Source: an uncultured Oscillospiraceae bacterium (GTDB taxonomy: Bacteria; Bacillota; Clostridia; Oscillospirales; Oscillospiraceae). Taken from it: a stretch of DNA of 64,000 nt. The stretch covers positions 1 to 64,000 of the forward strand of contig CAKUAS010000007.1 of NCBI GenBank assembly GCA_934636655.1, read 5' to 3'. Below are positions 32,327 through 41,254 of the stretch, piece after piece; position 1 is the stretch's first letter, and the number at the start of each line of letters is the position of its first letter. The notes beneath the pieces were generated by a model. It saw nothing but the letters and a program-made list of their open reading frames with translations. It searched no databases and was not told the origin of the DNA. The translations under genes and the position numbers were made by a program.

Positions 32327-32999
32327 ATTCTTCATATATTCTGTCGTCAAACGCGGCCATCAAAAACTGCCTGAGCGGCTCGAATCTGCGCACTGCCGAT
32401 CCTGCGGCATCTGCAAAGGTGTCGAGATCCGTGAGGTCTCGCTCCGTGAAGCTGTACTCCGTGAGCCAAAACTTATACTTCAGCCAGTCGGCGGCCGGGT
32501 GACCGGCCTCATAGCCGCGCGGCGTGCGCTTGAGCTGTTCGCCCCAAACCATGAGTCCATTTTCGGCGCAAATCTCGTCAAGCTCCTCATAGTTGCAGGC
32601 GATGTGTTCGCGCAGGCGGTTTAGCTGCTTTGTATCCCATGGCCATGCGCCGGTTTCAATAATGCATCTTTCATGGCTTATGTGGACATAGTACGAAAGC
32701 GGCAGAAAGTTCTTTTTGTGCGGTGACATATAAGCTCTGAACGCCGGATTATAGGGCGTTTTGTTTTTGCTGTAGCGCATGTCGCGCGGTATGCGGTACA
32801 TGAAGTTTTTCGGGTTTTCAAACAGAAGCTGATCACCGATCTCCGGCGCATCCTTTGCCAAGACAAACTTCATCACATCCAGCAGCATGAGGAAATCCTC
32901 CTGCGCCTGCTCATATTGTTTGTGGTTATCGTGAAACCACGTACGGTCGTTATTTTTGCTCAGCGCCTCAGTATAGCCGAGCATTCTGCTAAAATCCAT
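32325..32999 (-). CDS. DUF2461 protein
   Basis: The 224-residue protein matches DUF2461 (TIGR02453): NNDRTWFHDNHKQYE at the N-terminus, MYRIPRDMRYSKNKTPYN in the middle, and a KRTPRGYEAGHPAADWLKYK block. The function is unknown; it is cytoplasmic. Its ATG shares a base with the fhs TGA (TGATG), so it is translated from the fhs mRNA. Confidence 0.88.
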   Translation of the reverse strand: MDFSRMLGYTEALSKNNDRTWFHDNHKQYEQAQEDFLMLLDVMKFVLAKDAPEIGDQLLFENPKNFMYRIPRDMRYSKNKTPYNPAFRAYMSPHKKNFLPLSYYVHISHERCIIETGAWPWDTKQLNRLREHIACNYEELDEICAENGLMVWGEQLKRTPRGYEAGHPAADWLKYKFWLTEYSFTERDLTDLDTFADAAGSAVRRFEPLRQFLMAAFDDRIYEE

Positions 33000-34675
33000 C
33001 AGAAAAGTCCAGTTATCCTTCCGTTATCGTCAATATCTATGCCCTCGGCGGCCGGAATGCTCGGCAAGCCGGGCATTGTCATAATATTTCCCGCAAGGGC
33101 AACCGTGAAGCCCGCTCCCGCACTCACCTTTATTTGCCTGACCGTAACTGTGAAGTCTTCGGGCACACCGAGCTTTTTCGCGTCGTCGGAAAAGCTGCTC
33201 TGCGTCTTTGCGATGCACACAGGCAGGCGGTCAAAGCCGAGCTCCGTAAGCGCAGCGGCCTGACGCTTCGCCTCGGGAAGCAGCTTAGCGCCGCTGCCGC
33301 CGTATATATTCTTGACTACGGCATTGATTTTATCCTCAATACCGAGCTTGTCCTCATAGCAGTATCTGAAACCGGAGTTATCCTCCTCGCAGAGCTTCAC
33401 GACTGCCTTTGCAAGCTCGCGTGCGCCCTCGCCGCCCTGCGCCCAAGCATCCGACAGGACGATGTCCGTATCGAGCTGTGCGCACATTTTTTCAACGAGC
33501 TTGAGTTCTGCCTCCGTGTCGCTCGGGAAACGGTTGAGCGCAACGATGCACGGAAGTCTGTAGACATTTTTAATATTTGAAACGTGCCGCAGGAGATTCG
33601 GCATTCCCTTCTCGAGTGCCGCCAAATCCTCATTGTCAAGCTGCGATTTATCCAGTCCGCCATGCATTTTAAGTGCTCTGACCGTCGCGACGACAACGAC
33701 TGCCGAAGGGCGCAGACCAGATGCGCGGCATTTTATATCCAGAAACTTCTCCGCGCCGAGATCAGCTCCGAAGCCCGCCTCCGTAACGGCATAGTCTGCC
33801 GCTCTGAGCGCCATGCGCGTTGCCAGGACCGAGTTGCAGCCGTGGGCGATGTTCGCAAAGGGTCCGCCGTGGACAAAAGCCGGGGTTCCCTCCAGCGTCT
33901 GCACGAGATTGGGCTTTATCGCATCCTTCAAAAGCGCCGCCATTGCCCCCTGCGCCTTTAGCTGGCTGCACGTCACGGGTCTGCCTTTCGTATCATAGCC
34001 GACCACTATACGCGCAAGCCGCGCCTTGAGGTCTGCTGCAGACTCCGCAAGACAGAGTATCGCCATGATCTCGCTTGCGACGGTGATGTCAAAGCCGTCG
34101 TCGCGCTCAACGCCGTCCTTCTCGCCGCCGAGCCCGTCGCGTATATATCGCAGCTGCCTGTCGTTCATATCGACGCATCTGCGCCAGGTTATTCTGTTTA
34201 TGTCAATGCCGAGAGCGTTGCCGTGCATGATATGGTTATCTATCATCGCGGCCAGCAGATTGTTTGCAGCGCCTATCGCGTGAATATCGCCGGTAAAGTG
34301 CAGATTTATGTCCTCCATCGGGACTATCTGCGCATATCCTCCGCCGCAGGCGCCGCCCTTTATTCCGAAAACCGGGCCCAGCGACGGCTCGCGCAGAGCA
34401 GCGGCCGCGTTTTTCCCTATCCTGCGCAGCCCGTCGGCAAGACCGATGGCTGTGGTCGTCTTGCCCTCGCCGGCCGGAGTCGGCGTTATGGCCGTTACAA
34501 GAATGAGCTTTCCGTTATCGCGACTTGTTTCCGTAAGATAGCTCAGGTCGATCTTGGCCTTATATTTTCCGTAGCATTCGAGATATTCCTCGCCTATACC
34601 GAGTTCTTTCGCTATATCCTCAATAGGGCTCATACGGCAGCTTTGAGCAATTTCAAGGTCTCTGTTTCTGTCCAT
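32999..34675 (-). CDS. fhs: Formate--tetrahydrofolate ligase
   Basis: The 558-residue protein has the ATP-binding TPTPAGEGKTT, LREPSLGPVFGIKGGACGGGYAQIVPMEDINLHFTGD split over the catalytic core, and the expected length. It makes 10-formyl-THF from formate, THF and ATP, the entry of the methyl branch of the Wood-Ljungdahl pathway and purine one-carbon supply. ATG 34675 follows GGAGGGG. An extended -10 (TGCTATAAT, minus strand near 34706) lies upstream. It is cotranscribed with DUF2461. The corrinoid methyl-transfer cluster elsewhere in this window makes a one-carbon economy likely. Confidence 0.96.
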   Translation of the reverse strand: MDRNRDLEIAQSCRMSPIEDIAKELGIGEEYLECYGKYKAKIDLSYLTETSRDNGKLILVTAITPTPAGEGKTTTAIGLADGLRRIGKNAAAALREPSLGPVFGIKGGACGGGYAQIVPMEDINLHFTGDIHAIGAANNLLAAMIDNHIMHGNALGIDINRITWRRCVDMNDRQLRYIRDGLGGEKDGVERDDGFDITVASEIMAILCLAESAADLKARLARIVVGYDTKGRPVTCSQLKAQGAMAALLKDAIKPNLVQTLEGTPAFVHGGPFANIAHGCNSVLATRMALRAADYAVTEAGFGADLGAEKFLDIKCRASGLRPSAVVVVATVRALKMHGGLDKSQLDNEDLAALEKGMPNLLRHVSNIKNVYRLPCIVALNRFPSDTEAELKLVEKMCAQLDTDIVLSDAWAQGGEGARELAKAVVKLCEEDNSGFRYCYEDKLGIEDKINAVVKNIYGGSGAKLLPEAKRQAAALTELGFDRLPVCIAKTQSSFSDDAKKLGVPEDFTVTVRQIKVSAGAGFTVALAGNIMTMPGLPSIPAAEGIDIDDNGRITGLF

Positions 34676-35072
34676 TAAACCCCTCCTTCAAATCTTCTTC
34701 TGAGTATTATAGCACAACGCGGCGCTTTTGAATAGTGAAAAGCTCTGCGCGCCGCTGCTCTTTTGTTGGCCTGTCAAATTAAAAAGAAAAGCAGGAATAT
34801 ATCATTTGATATGCTCCTGCAGATTTCATTTTTAGGTGTTAAACGTTCTATCAGTCCACTTGTCTATTTAACCATAAGCACGCTGAGCGCACATTAAATA
34901 ATGTAGGCACTGCGAAAAAATCAAAACCGCTGCCTACAAACGATAGTTTTATATTCAACATTTTTGGACGCATTTCAAGCCGGACTGTTAACAAAACGAT
35001 TCAGCGCCCGTTGTTTACGGAAACGTAAAAAGGAGCCTTTGGCATAGTCAAAAGCTCCTTAATCACTATTTG
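34676..35072. other. Intergenic region with two hairpins, no gene seen
   Basis: The 397 bases contain the fhs promoter near 34700-34730, a hairpin at 34791-34820 (GCAGGA/TCCTGC with an inner ATATCA/TGATAT stem), and a minus-strand terminator at 35026-35060 (AAGGAGC/GCTCCTT followed by T5) for the gene at 35073. I find no coding sequence or known riboswitch. Confidence 0.5.
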
Positions 35073-35617
35073 CTATTTTCTATTCTTTCGCTGGGTATGC
35101 TTTTTACCTTTTTTCTGCTGGGTGTGTTTTTGCGTCATAACATGACGGCGAGGAATAAAGCGGGGTACAAGGTTGCCGTTTCCCTCACGCTTCATGAAGA
35201 ATAGCCAATAGGCATAAACCGGCACAGATATAACAATGATATACAAATTGCATGCAGCTATTATGGATTCTTTTGCAGCACCATTTCTTGCCAACGCAAT
35301 TATATAAGCAGCCAAAATCAGCCATGAAGCCAACTGAGTATAATACCAAATATACATTGATTTTGGTATAACGTCTTTAAAGTTGGTCAAAAAAACCACG
35401 TCGCAAGACTTCTTTTATGACTCCGTTCTTCAAATTCTCTTTTGCAAAGGGTTCGATCGGCTACCCTAACAAGATCATGTCGTGTTGAAAATCCAAAAAG
35501 GAGTGTCAATCCAAAAGTGCCTAGTAATTGCCCCTTAATCGCTTTAATTGCCATTAACAAGCTCATATCATTTCCAAACCCTGTTGCTGGCATAATTATA
35601 CCCAGCCGTTGAACCAA
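35073..35617 (-). pseudogene. Frameshifted small membrane protein gene
   Basis: Three minus-strand frames each carry protein-like segments in order: MSLLMAIKAIKGQLLGTFG (hydrophobic, near 35560), PIEPFAKENLKNGVIKEVLRR (near 35430), and NFKDVIPKSMYIWYYTQLASW with two membrane helices and a Lys-rich tail (35399-35073). None has a proper start of its own, and they join smoothly if two indels, near 35450 and 35395, are corrected. I infer a membrane protein gene broken by two frameshifts. The last 108 codons could still be translated, but no ribosome site is seen. Confidence 0.55.
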
Positions 35618-35700
35618 TGCCCTTCATTATTTTTCGCACTGAAAAGAATTCCCCTTTATATAACTTAAACGTTCGTCTGTAAAGAAATGCCATTTGCGTG

Positions 35701-35874
35701 TTAAATTTCGTTCCCGTTGAGAATGTCCAACATTTCTTTCGGCGTCACCGCATAGGGCTTGACCGGGAAATGCTTTATGTTGCCGGTTACAAGATAGGTG
35801 TCGGTAGTTTCTCTTGCTTCCATAACCACCTCATAGAAAATTGCGTCATGGTTACGCTCCATCTCGAGCATTTC
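35701..35874 (-). pseudogene. PIN-domain toxin, C-terminal remnant
   Basis: The frame ends with AIFYEVVMEARETTDTYLVTG, NIKHFP and TPKEMLDIL, the last third of a VapC/PIN-type toxin. The N-terminal two thirds, including the first catalytic Asp residues, are missing. The remnant starts within the 3' end of the antitoxin gene, so an internal deletion of the toxin gene is likely. It should be non-toxic. Confidence 0.7.
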
Positions 35875-36172
35875 TTGACGCACGGTCGGCCCGGGACGCT
35901 GCAATCTCAGCATTGATCTCATCCAACGACATATCCGCCATGCCATTCTGCTGTGCGGCTTCACTCAGGCTTTGCATGGCGCGGATTGCCCGGTCAGCTC
36001 TGTACTCCTGCTTGGGCAGCGTCATGGAAAAGGGTACCCCATTGACTGCAACAGAGCGTTTCAAAAACATTCGGATAGCGGTGGGAAGGTCAATGCCGAG
36101 TTCATCGTAGACGGCGGCAGCCTTAGCGCGGAGATCATCGTCAACACGCACCTGCATAACACTTGTAGCCAT
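35852..36172 (-). CDS. RelB/DinJ-family antitoxin
   Basis: The 106-residue protein has a ribbon-helix-helix N-terminus (residues 1-45: VMQVRVDDDLRAKAAAVYDELGIDLPTAIRMFLKR) and a toxin-binding tail with MSLDEINAEIAASR. ATG 36172 follows AAGGAGTG. Its normal partner, a PIN or YafQ/RelE toxin, survives only as the fragment at 35701. The last residues of this protein may also be altered by the deletion. It probably represses its own promoter at the TAATTGT inverted repeat upstream. Confidence 0.82.
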   Translation of the reverse strand: MATSVMQVRVDDDLRAKAAAVYDELGIDLPTAIRMFLKRSVAVNGVPFSMTLPKQEYRADRAIRAMQSLSEAAQQNGMADMSLDEINAEIAASRADRASRNARDGA

Positions 36173-36192
36173 AAAAGCACTCCTTTCAAATA

Positions 36193-36219
36193 TAATTGTA
36201 TTAGTTTACAACACAATTA
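36193..36219 (-). promoter_or_regulatory. Antitoxin operator (inverted repeat)
   Basis: TAATTGT (36193-36199) and ACAATTA (36213-36219) form a perfect dyad 20 bases upstream of the antitoxin ATG, next to a TTGACT -35 box on the minus strand. This suits autoregulation by a ribbon-helix-helix dimer. Confidence 0.5.
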
Positions 36220-36294
36220 CATTCTATTATACGCAAAAAGTCAAGAATGATTCGAGATGTAGACTATTTTGATAAATTCATCAGAATGATACAA

Positions 36295-36329
36295 AAAGAA
36301 ACACCACAACGAAAGTTGTGGTGTTTCTT

Positions 36330-36330
<1 letters not shown>
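36295..36330 (-). terminator. Terminator of tRNA-Ala
   Basis: A perfect 16-bp stem (36295-36310 with 36315-36330) has a 4-base loop. On the minus strand it directly follows the tRNA CCA end and is followed by a T-rich run. Confidence 0.85.
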
Positions 36331-36405
<75 letters not shown>

Positions 36406-36460
36406 AGACGCATTGGTTATTTTAGCAGACTGAGAGCATATTGTCAACCGAAAATTTAAA

Positions 36461-37117
36461 TTAATTCTGTCCGCTGCCGTAATCGTCGTCGAACATGTAC
36501 GTTACGTCCTCTTTATAACTGAACTTTTTCTCCTTATGCTTTATAAGGCGCGGAATACTGCTGCGATACTCGATCAGGACCAGCAGCCCCGTGAGCAGGT
36601 ATATATTTCGTATTATCGTATCATCGATGCTCATGAACGACACGAGGCACATCATAACCATCGCTAAAAGCGCCGAAAGCGAGACGTAGCGGCTTATTAT
36701 ATACACGACTATAAACACGATTATTCCGGCAAAGGCGACCTCGCCGCTGACGAAAAACGTTCCTATCGCAACCGCAAGCAGACTGTGTTCTCCGTGAAAG
36801 CGATAGAGTATCGGAAAATTCGTGCCCAGCACGACACAGAACAGCGCAAATGCGCTGCCTATTTTCGACTGATCGACGATGAGCAGCAGCAGGCTTCCCA
36901 GCAGCACGGGTATTATGACCTTCAGCGCCTCGATGAGCACGATGACGCCGACGCCTTTCCAGCCGTGTCGCTTCAAAAAGCGCGTTATCCCTGCGTTATC
37001 GCGGCTGTAGTTAAGTATATTCTCGTGAAAATAAATGTGCGAGGACAGGATAGGCGTGCTGAGGCTGCCGAATGAATACGCGATCAATGCCGTAACGGCA
37101 AGCAGTAAGGGAGTCAT
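36461..37117 (-). CDS. PlsY-like membrane protein, degenerate acyltransferase motifs
   Basis: The 218-residue protein has five to six membrane helices and the outline of glycerol-3-phosphate acyltransferase PlsY, but two catalytic motifs are changed. NxGATNxxR appears as NAGITRFLK, and GHxFPxFxxFKGGK appears as GTNFPILYRFHG, losing the His and the GGK. A polar C-terminal tail of about 30 residues is extra. It overlaps der by 4 bases (ATGA), the same place plsY occupies in many Clostridia. It may be an inactive paralogue or have another acceptor. Confidence 0.75.
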   Translation of the reverse strand: MTPLLLAVTALIAYSFGSLSTPILSSHIYFHENILNYSRDNAGITRFLKRHGWKGVGVIVLIEALKVIIPVLLGSLLLLIVDQSKIGSAFALFCVVLGTNFPILYRFHGEHSLLAVAIGTFFVSGEVAFAGIIVFIVVYIISRYVSLSALLAMVMMCLVSFMSIDDTIIRNIYLLTGLLVLIEYRSSIPRLIKHKEKKFSYKEDVTYMFDDDYGSGQN

Positions 37118-38439
37118 TGCTTATCCCCCTTTTGCCGTATGACCATGCGTATCGGAGTGCCCTCAAGCCCGAACACGGCGCGGATCTGATTCTCTATATA
37201 GCGCTGGTAAGAGAAGTGGAACAGCTCACGGCTGTTGCAGAAAATGACGAAGTTGGGCGGCTTTATGCCGGTCTGCGTCATATAGTATATCTTGAGCCTT
37301 CTTCCCTTATCCGTGGGCGGCTGGACGCGTGCCTGCGCATCTGCAAGCACGTCGTTGAGCATGCCCGTGGTTATGCGCATGTTGCTCTGGTCGTTGACGA
37401 AGTTTACAAGCTCAAATATTCTGTCGGTGCGCTGGCCGGTCTTAGCGGAGATAAACAGCACCGGCGCATAGCTCATAAAGCTCAGGTCACGCATGACCTC
37501 CTTGCGCATTTTTTCCATGGTGCCTGTCTCTTTCTCGACAAGATCCCATTTATTCACGACTACAATGCTTGCCTTTCCGGCTTCATGCGCAAGCCCCGCG
37601 ATCTTCGTGTCCTGTTCGGTCACGCCCTCGCGCGCATCGATCATGATTATGCACACGTCCGCACGCTCTATCGCCATCTGCGCGCGCATGACCGAAAACT
37701 TCTCCACGCGCTCGTCGACCCTGCTCTTGCGACGGATACCGGCGGTATCGATAAACACATATTTGCCGTATTTATTATCGACCTCGGAGTCGACCGCGTC
37801 GCGCGTTGTTCCGGCGACGTTGCTGACTATGACGCGCTGCTCGCCGAGAATATGGTTAACGAGCGAGGACTTGCCGACGTTCGGCTTTCCGATAACGGCG
37901 ACCTTTATGCGATCATCCTCTTCCTCATCCTCTTCCTCGGGCGGGAAATACTTCATGCACTCATCGAGCAGGTCCCCCGTGCCGTGGCCGTGAACGGCCG
38001 AAACGGCGATCGGGTCACCGAGACCGAGAGCATAGAATTCGTATATCGCAGGGTCTGTTCTGCCGGTCGAGTCCATTTTGTTGACCGCCAACACTGTCGG
38101 CTTTTTCGAACGCAGCAGCATATTGGCAACATCCTTGTCCGCCGCCGTAACGCCCGTGCGCACATCGGTCACCAAAACGATAACGTCCGCCGCGCTTATG
38201 GCGATATTGGCCTGCTCGCGCATGAACTGAAGTATCTCGTTGTCCGTCGTCGGTTCGATGCCGCCCGTGTCGACTATATTGAATTTTCTTCCGAGCCATT
38301 CGCACTCGGCATACAGCCTGTCGCGGGTGACGCCCGGCGTGTCCTCAACTATGGACAGGCGCTGGCCGCACAGCTTGTTGAAAAGCATACTTTTTCCCAC
38401 GTTCGGTCTGCCGACTATGGCTATGAGAGGCTTTGACAT
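37114..38439 (-). CDS. der: Ribosome-biogenesis GTPase Der (EngA)
   Basis: The 441-residue protein has two tandem GTPase domains with G1 motifs GRPNVGKS (residue 8) and GKPNVGKS (about 183), two DTxG motifs (DTGGIEP, DTAGIRR), NKMD and NKWD, and a C-terminal KH-like domain. Der is needed for 50S subunit maturation. ATG 38439 follows AGGAGG. It lies in an operon after the DUF512 gene (15-base gap) and before the plsY-like gene. Confidence 0.97.
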   Translation of the reverse strand: MSKPLIAIVGRPNVGKSMLFNKLCGQRLSIVEDTPGVTRDRLYAECEWLGRKFNIVDTGGIEPTTDNEILQFMREQANIAISAADVIVLVTDVRTGVTAADKDVANMLLRSKKPTVLAVNKMDSTGRTDPAIYEFYALGLGDPIAVSAVHGHGTGDLLDECMKYFPPEEEDEEEDDRIKVAVIGKPNVGKSSLVNHILGEQRVIVSNVAGTTRDAVDSEVDNKYGKYVFIDTAGIRRKSRVDERVEKFSVMRAQMAIERADVCIIMIDAREGVTEQDTKIAGLAHEAGKASIVVVNKWDLVEKETGTMEKMRKEVMRDLSFMSYAPVLFISAKTGQRTDRIFELVNFVNDQSNMRITTGMLNDVLADAQARVQPPTDKGRRLKIYYMTQTGIKPPNFVIFCNSRELFHFSYQRYIENQIRAVFGLEGTPIRMVIRQKGDKQ

Positions 38440-38454
38440 ATTTTAACCTCCTGA

Positions 38455-39825
38455 TCAATTCTGATTATACTTATAATACTGCTGCCGCTCTGGCGAGCGG
38501 ACCGGTATCTTCACTTCGGGCAGGTTATCGCCGCTCATGGCATCCCACAGGGCAAACCCGTCCGATTCGATGGGATATATCGGAACGCCGAGGGCTTCTA
38601 TCGCTTCCTCGAGCGTGACATCGTCAAGAAAATCAAGCTCCTCGCGGCGCAGCATATTCTGCGACACGAAAAGCCGCTCGCCCAGGTCTTTTCCTTTGAG
38701 CTGAGCAATAAGGTCCTGACCCGTTATCAGGCCGGACACATTTATGCTGTGGCCGAAAAAGTCGTTCAGAATGGCGTAGACCTTTCCGTTTATATTACCA
38801 TACTTTTCGGCGGCCATACAAATAAGTTTTTCAAAATACGGCGCGACGGACGTACCGCAGGCTATGGAAAACGGGACTCCGTCCGGCTCGTCCGACAGCA
38901 TCAGCGCGCTTTTAAACTCACGCTCGAGCAGTCTTATCATGCCGACACCGTTTTCAAGCTGCGTGTGCTCCTCATAGAAATCGTCATCGGGAAGCTCTCG
39001 GCGCGCGCAGATATACATCTCATCCGAGCAGAAGAATATGCGTGTTCCGTACTTTTTTACGCACTCGTCGCCGAAGGCAGTGACCATATCGATGGTCTCC
39101 GCCGAGTGCTCTGGCGTGAACGACGTAAGAGGATACAGGCCCTCACGATATTTTGTAAGACCGACGGGAACGATCGAAACGCTGTGCACCGCAGGGTACA
39201 TCGCCGCAAGATCCTCCATTGTACGCATTAGTGCCGTGTCGTCGTTAAGTCCGGGACAGCAGACGATCTGGCAGTTCATTACGATGCCGCCGGCCGCGAA
39301 CTTTTTCATGATATCGACGCATTTCCCGGCGTTTTTATTGTGCAGGAGCTTGACTCGCAGCTCGGGATCGGTCGCGTGGACGGAGATATTCACCGGACTT
39401 ATGTGCAGATCGACTATGCGCTGAATCTCGCGCTCGGAGAGGTTCGTGAGCGTGATGTAATTTCCCAGCAGGAAGCTCAGGCGCGCATCGTCGTCCTTAA
39501 AATACATCGTCTTGCGCATGCCCTTCGGAAGCTGGTCTATAAAGCAGAACACACAGTTGTTCGCGCAGCTTCGCGGATTATCCATCAGATACTCGGCAAA
39601 CTCAAGGCCGAGATCGCGACCCTCGGGCTTCTGCACACGCACGGTGTGCTCCGTGCCGTCGGGCCTGCGCAGCGTTATGTGCAGCACCGGGTCATAGGAG
39701 AAATATTTATAATCAAGCACATCGTGGATCACATTTCCGTTTATGCTTACTATCTCATCACCTACATGAGCCTTGTGCAGCAGCGGGCTGTCGTTATCTA
39801 TTTTTGAAATAACGTCATTTTTCAT
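38455..39825 (-). CDS. DUF512 radical SAM protein with N-terminal PDZ domain
   Basis: The 456-residue protein starts with a PDZ-like domain (residues 1-65: VGDEIVSINGNVI), then a radical SAM-like cluster motif CANNCVFCFIDQLPKGMR (Cys residues near 87-94), and the DUF512 C-terminal domain with GTSVAPYF. This clostridial family (TIGR03279-like) is coupled to der in many genomes; its reaction is unknown. The start ATG 39825 lacks a good ribosome site and lies near a small hairpin (about 39837-39857), so translation initiation may be weak or leaderless. Confidence 0.88.
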   Translation of the reverse strand: MKNDVISKIDNDSPLLHKAHVGDEIVSINGNVIHDVLDYKYFSYDPVLHITLRRPDGTEHTVRVQKPEGRDLGLEFAEYLMDNPRSCANNCVFCFIDQLPKGMRKTMYFKDDDARLSFLLGNYITLTNLSEREIQRIVDLHISPVNISVHATDPELRVKLLHNKNAGKCVDIMKKFAAGGIVMNCQIVCCPGLNDDTALMRTMEDLAAMYPAVHSVSIVPVGLTKYREGLYPLTSFTPEHSAETIDMVTAFGDECVKKYGTRIFFCSDEMYICARRELPDDDFYEEHTQLENGVGMIRLLEREFKSALMLSDEPDGVPFSIACGTSVAPYFEKLICMAAEKYGNINGKVYAILNDFFGHSINVSGLITGQDLIAQLKGKDLGERLFVSQNMLRREELDFLDDVTLEEAIEALGVPIYPIESDGFALWDAMSGDNLPEVKIPVRSPERQQYYKYNQN

Positions 39826-39869
39826 GGCTTACAAACAGCTTGCATTCAATATGCAAGCATAATACGCAA

Positions 39870-39903
39870 AAGGAGGAAGGGGTACGGCTACCCTTTCCTC
39901 CTT
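39870..39903 (-). terminator. Terminator of DUF177-rpmF operon
   Basis: AAGGAGGAA-GGGGTA pairs with TACCC-TTTCCTCCTT (one bulge). On the minus strand it is followed by TTTTG, 11 bases after the rpmF stop. Confidence 0.8.
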
Positions 39904-39914
39904 GAGCATTTTAA

Positions 39915-40100
39915 TTACTTCTCGTCAACAGTGAGAACCTTGCGGCCATTGTACATACCGCATGCCTTGCACGCACGGTGGGGCATTTTGAACTCGCCGC
40001 AGTTGGGGCACTTTACGATGCCGGGAGCCTCGAGCTTCCAATGAGACGAACGTCTCTTATCACGTCTCTGTCTTGATACTTTTCCCTTAGGGACTGCCAT
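39915..40100 (-). CDS. rpmF: 50S ribosomal protein L32
   Basis: The 61-residue basic protein has the L32 start MAVPKGKVSRQRRDKRRS and a zinc ribbon CPNCG...CKACG. Its length is normal. It follows the DUF177 gene with a 41-base gap, the universal bacterial arrangement. The ribosome site is AGGAGGTG. Confidence 0.97.
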   Translation of the reverse strand: MAVPKGKVSRQRRDKRRSSHWKLEAPGIVKCPNCGEFKMPHRACKACGMYNGRKVLTVDEK

Positions 40101-40141
40101 GGTGACACCTCCTGAAAAATAGCTGCATATCAGCGTAAATA

Positions 40142-40636
40142 TTATTGATCACTATCCAACAGCTGCTGTAAAACAGCAAGTCTTGGATCGACTTCTTTCC
40201 CGCACGCGCAGGGGCCAAGGTTTAAATCGGCTCCGCAGCGGGAGCATAGACCTTTGCAATCCTCTGAGCACAGAAACTTTGTTTCCATGTCAAGAATGAA
40301 AAGGGTCGAGAGCGTTTCATCGAGATCGAGCATGTCCCCGTCGAGAACAAAGACCTCGGGATCTTCAGACTCTCTGTCGGATATGAAGGCGTGGAGGTTC
40401 ATCACCTTGGTGCTGTCAAACAGTTTACCACATCTGTCGCAGACGCAAGTCATTTCGGCTGTCAGGGTACCCTCGAGTGTCAGGATACCTGCCTCGTTAA
40501 ACACTCTGCCTTCCGCCGTGGGCGGGGTCTTATACTCTTTGATTGACTCAAATTCCAGTCCCTTCGTATCCAGTTCACATCTGAACGGAACACTTTTCCC
40601 GGGAACTTCAATTATCTGTCGTAAATCAATCAGCAT
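40142..40636 (-). CDS. DUF177 (YceD-family) protein
   Basis: The 164-residue protein has the YceD pattern, with a central CVCDRCG and a C-terminal zinc-ribbon-like CSEDCKGLCSRCGADLN. YceD is linked to 23S rRNA/ribosome assembly and is encoded with rpmF. ATG 40636 follows GAGAGGTG; the in-frame GTG at 40651 overlaps this site. Confidence 0.9.
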   Translation of the reverse strand: MLIDLRQIIEVPGKSVPFRCELDTKGLEFESIKEYKTPPTAEGRVFNEAGILTLEGTLTAEMTCVCDRCGKLFDSTKVMNLHAFISDRESEDPEVFVLDGDMLDLDETLSTLFILDMETKFLCSEDCKGLCSRCGADLNLGPCACGKEVDPRLAVLQQLLDSDQ

Positions 40637-40794
40637 AGCGCACCTCTCCACAGTCGCTTGAATATTATAGTGTAATAGCGCCTGCTTGTCAACCGAAAAA
40701 TTCGTTTTTTCATTAAAATCGCAGAAAAACAGACATATTGCTAAACGGTCTCGAAAATGGTATAATGCCTTAACTATATATTGTGAGGAACAAC

Positions 40795-41100
40795 ATGAAG
40801 AAAAGCATTAAAATTCTGATTATTTGCATACTTGTCGCGGCGCTCATTACTGTCGGCGTTATCTATCTTATTAATCAGACGCGTGACGATGAGCTTCTCA
40901 TCGGTGAGGAGCGTGCGCAGCAGATAGCGCTCAGCGATGCCCGCCTTGCCGAAAATCAGGTCTCCAAACTAAAGGTCAAGCTCAAGCTCGACGACGGCGT
41001 ATGGTACTACGACGTTGAGTTCCGCACGATCGCGCTTGAGTACGAATACGAGATCGAGGCCTACTCCGGTGCGATACTCGACAAGGATATAGATGACTAA
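40795..41100 (+). CDS. Membrane-anchored PepSY-domain protein
   Basis: The 101-residue protein has a short basic N-terminus, one transmembrane helix (residues 5-27), and an extracytoplasmic PepSY domain with YYDVEFRTIALEYEYEIEAYSGAIL. PepSY domains are thought to inhibit or regulate peptidases in the cell envelope. ATG 40795 follows GAGGAAC. A terminator lies about 95 bases downstream. Confidence 0.82.
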   Translation: MKKSIKILIICILVAALITVGVIYLINQTRDDELLIGEERAQQIALSDARLAENQVSKLKVKLKLDDGVWYYDVEFRTIALEYEYEIEAYSGAILDKDIDD

Positions 41101-41194
41101 AAAAGCTGAAATCCCGGCCATACCGCCGCAGAAGCCTCTGACAGTGCAAAGAGCGGCTCTGATTGGGAGTACTTCTTTCAACTGCAAATCACAT

Positions 41195-41228
41195 ACCGGC
41201 ATCGCAATTCGAGCGGTGCCGGTTTTAT
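41195..41228 (+). terminator. Terminator after PepSY gene
   Basis: ACCGGCA (41195-41201) pairs with TGCCGGT (41217-41223) and is followed by TTTATTT. Confidence 0.75.
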
Positions 41229-41254
41229 TTAGCTTCCGTTTCGTCCGGCAGTTA

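Noticed and set aside
37117..38436. 439-codon open frame on the plus strand opposite der
   Set aside because: It is the antisense shadow of a perfectly conserved GTPase gene; no domain or ribosome site.
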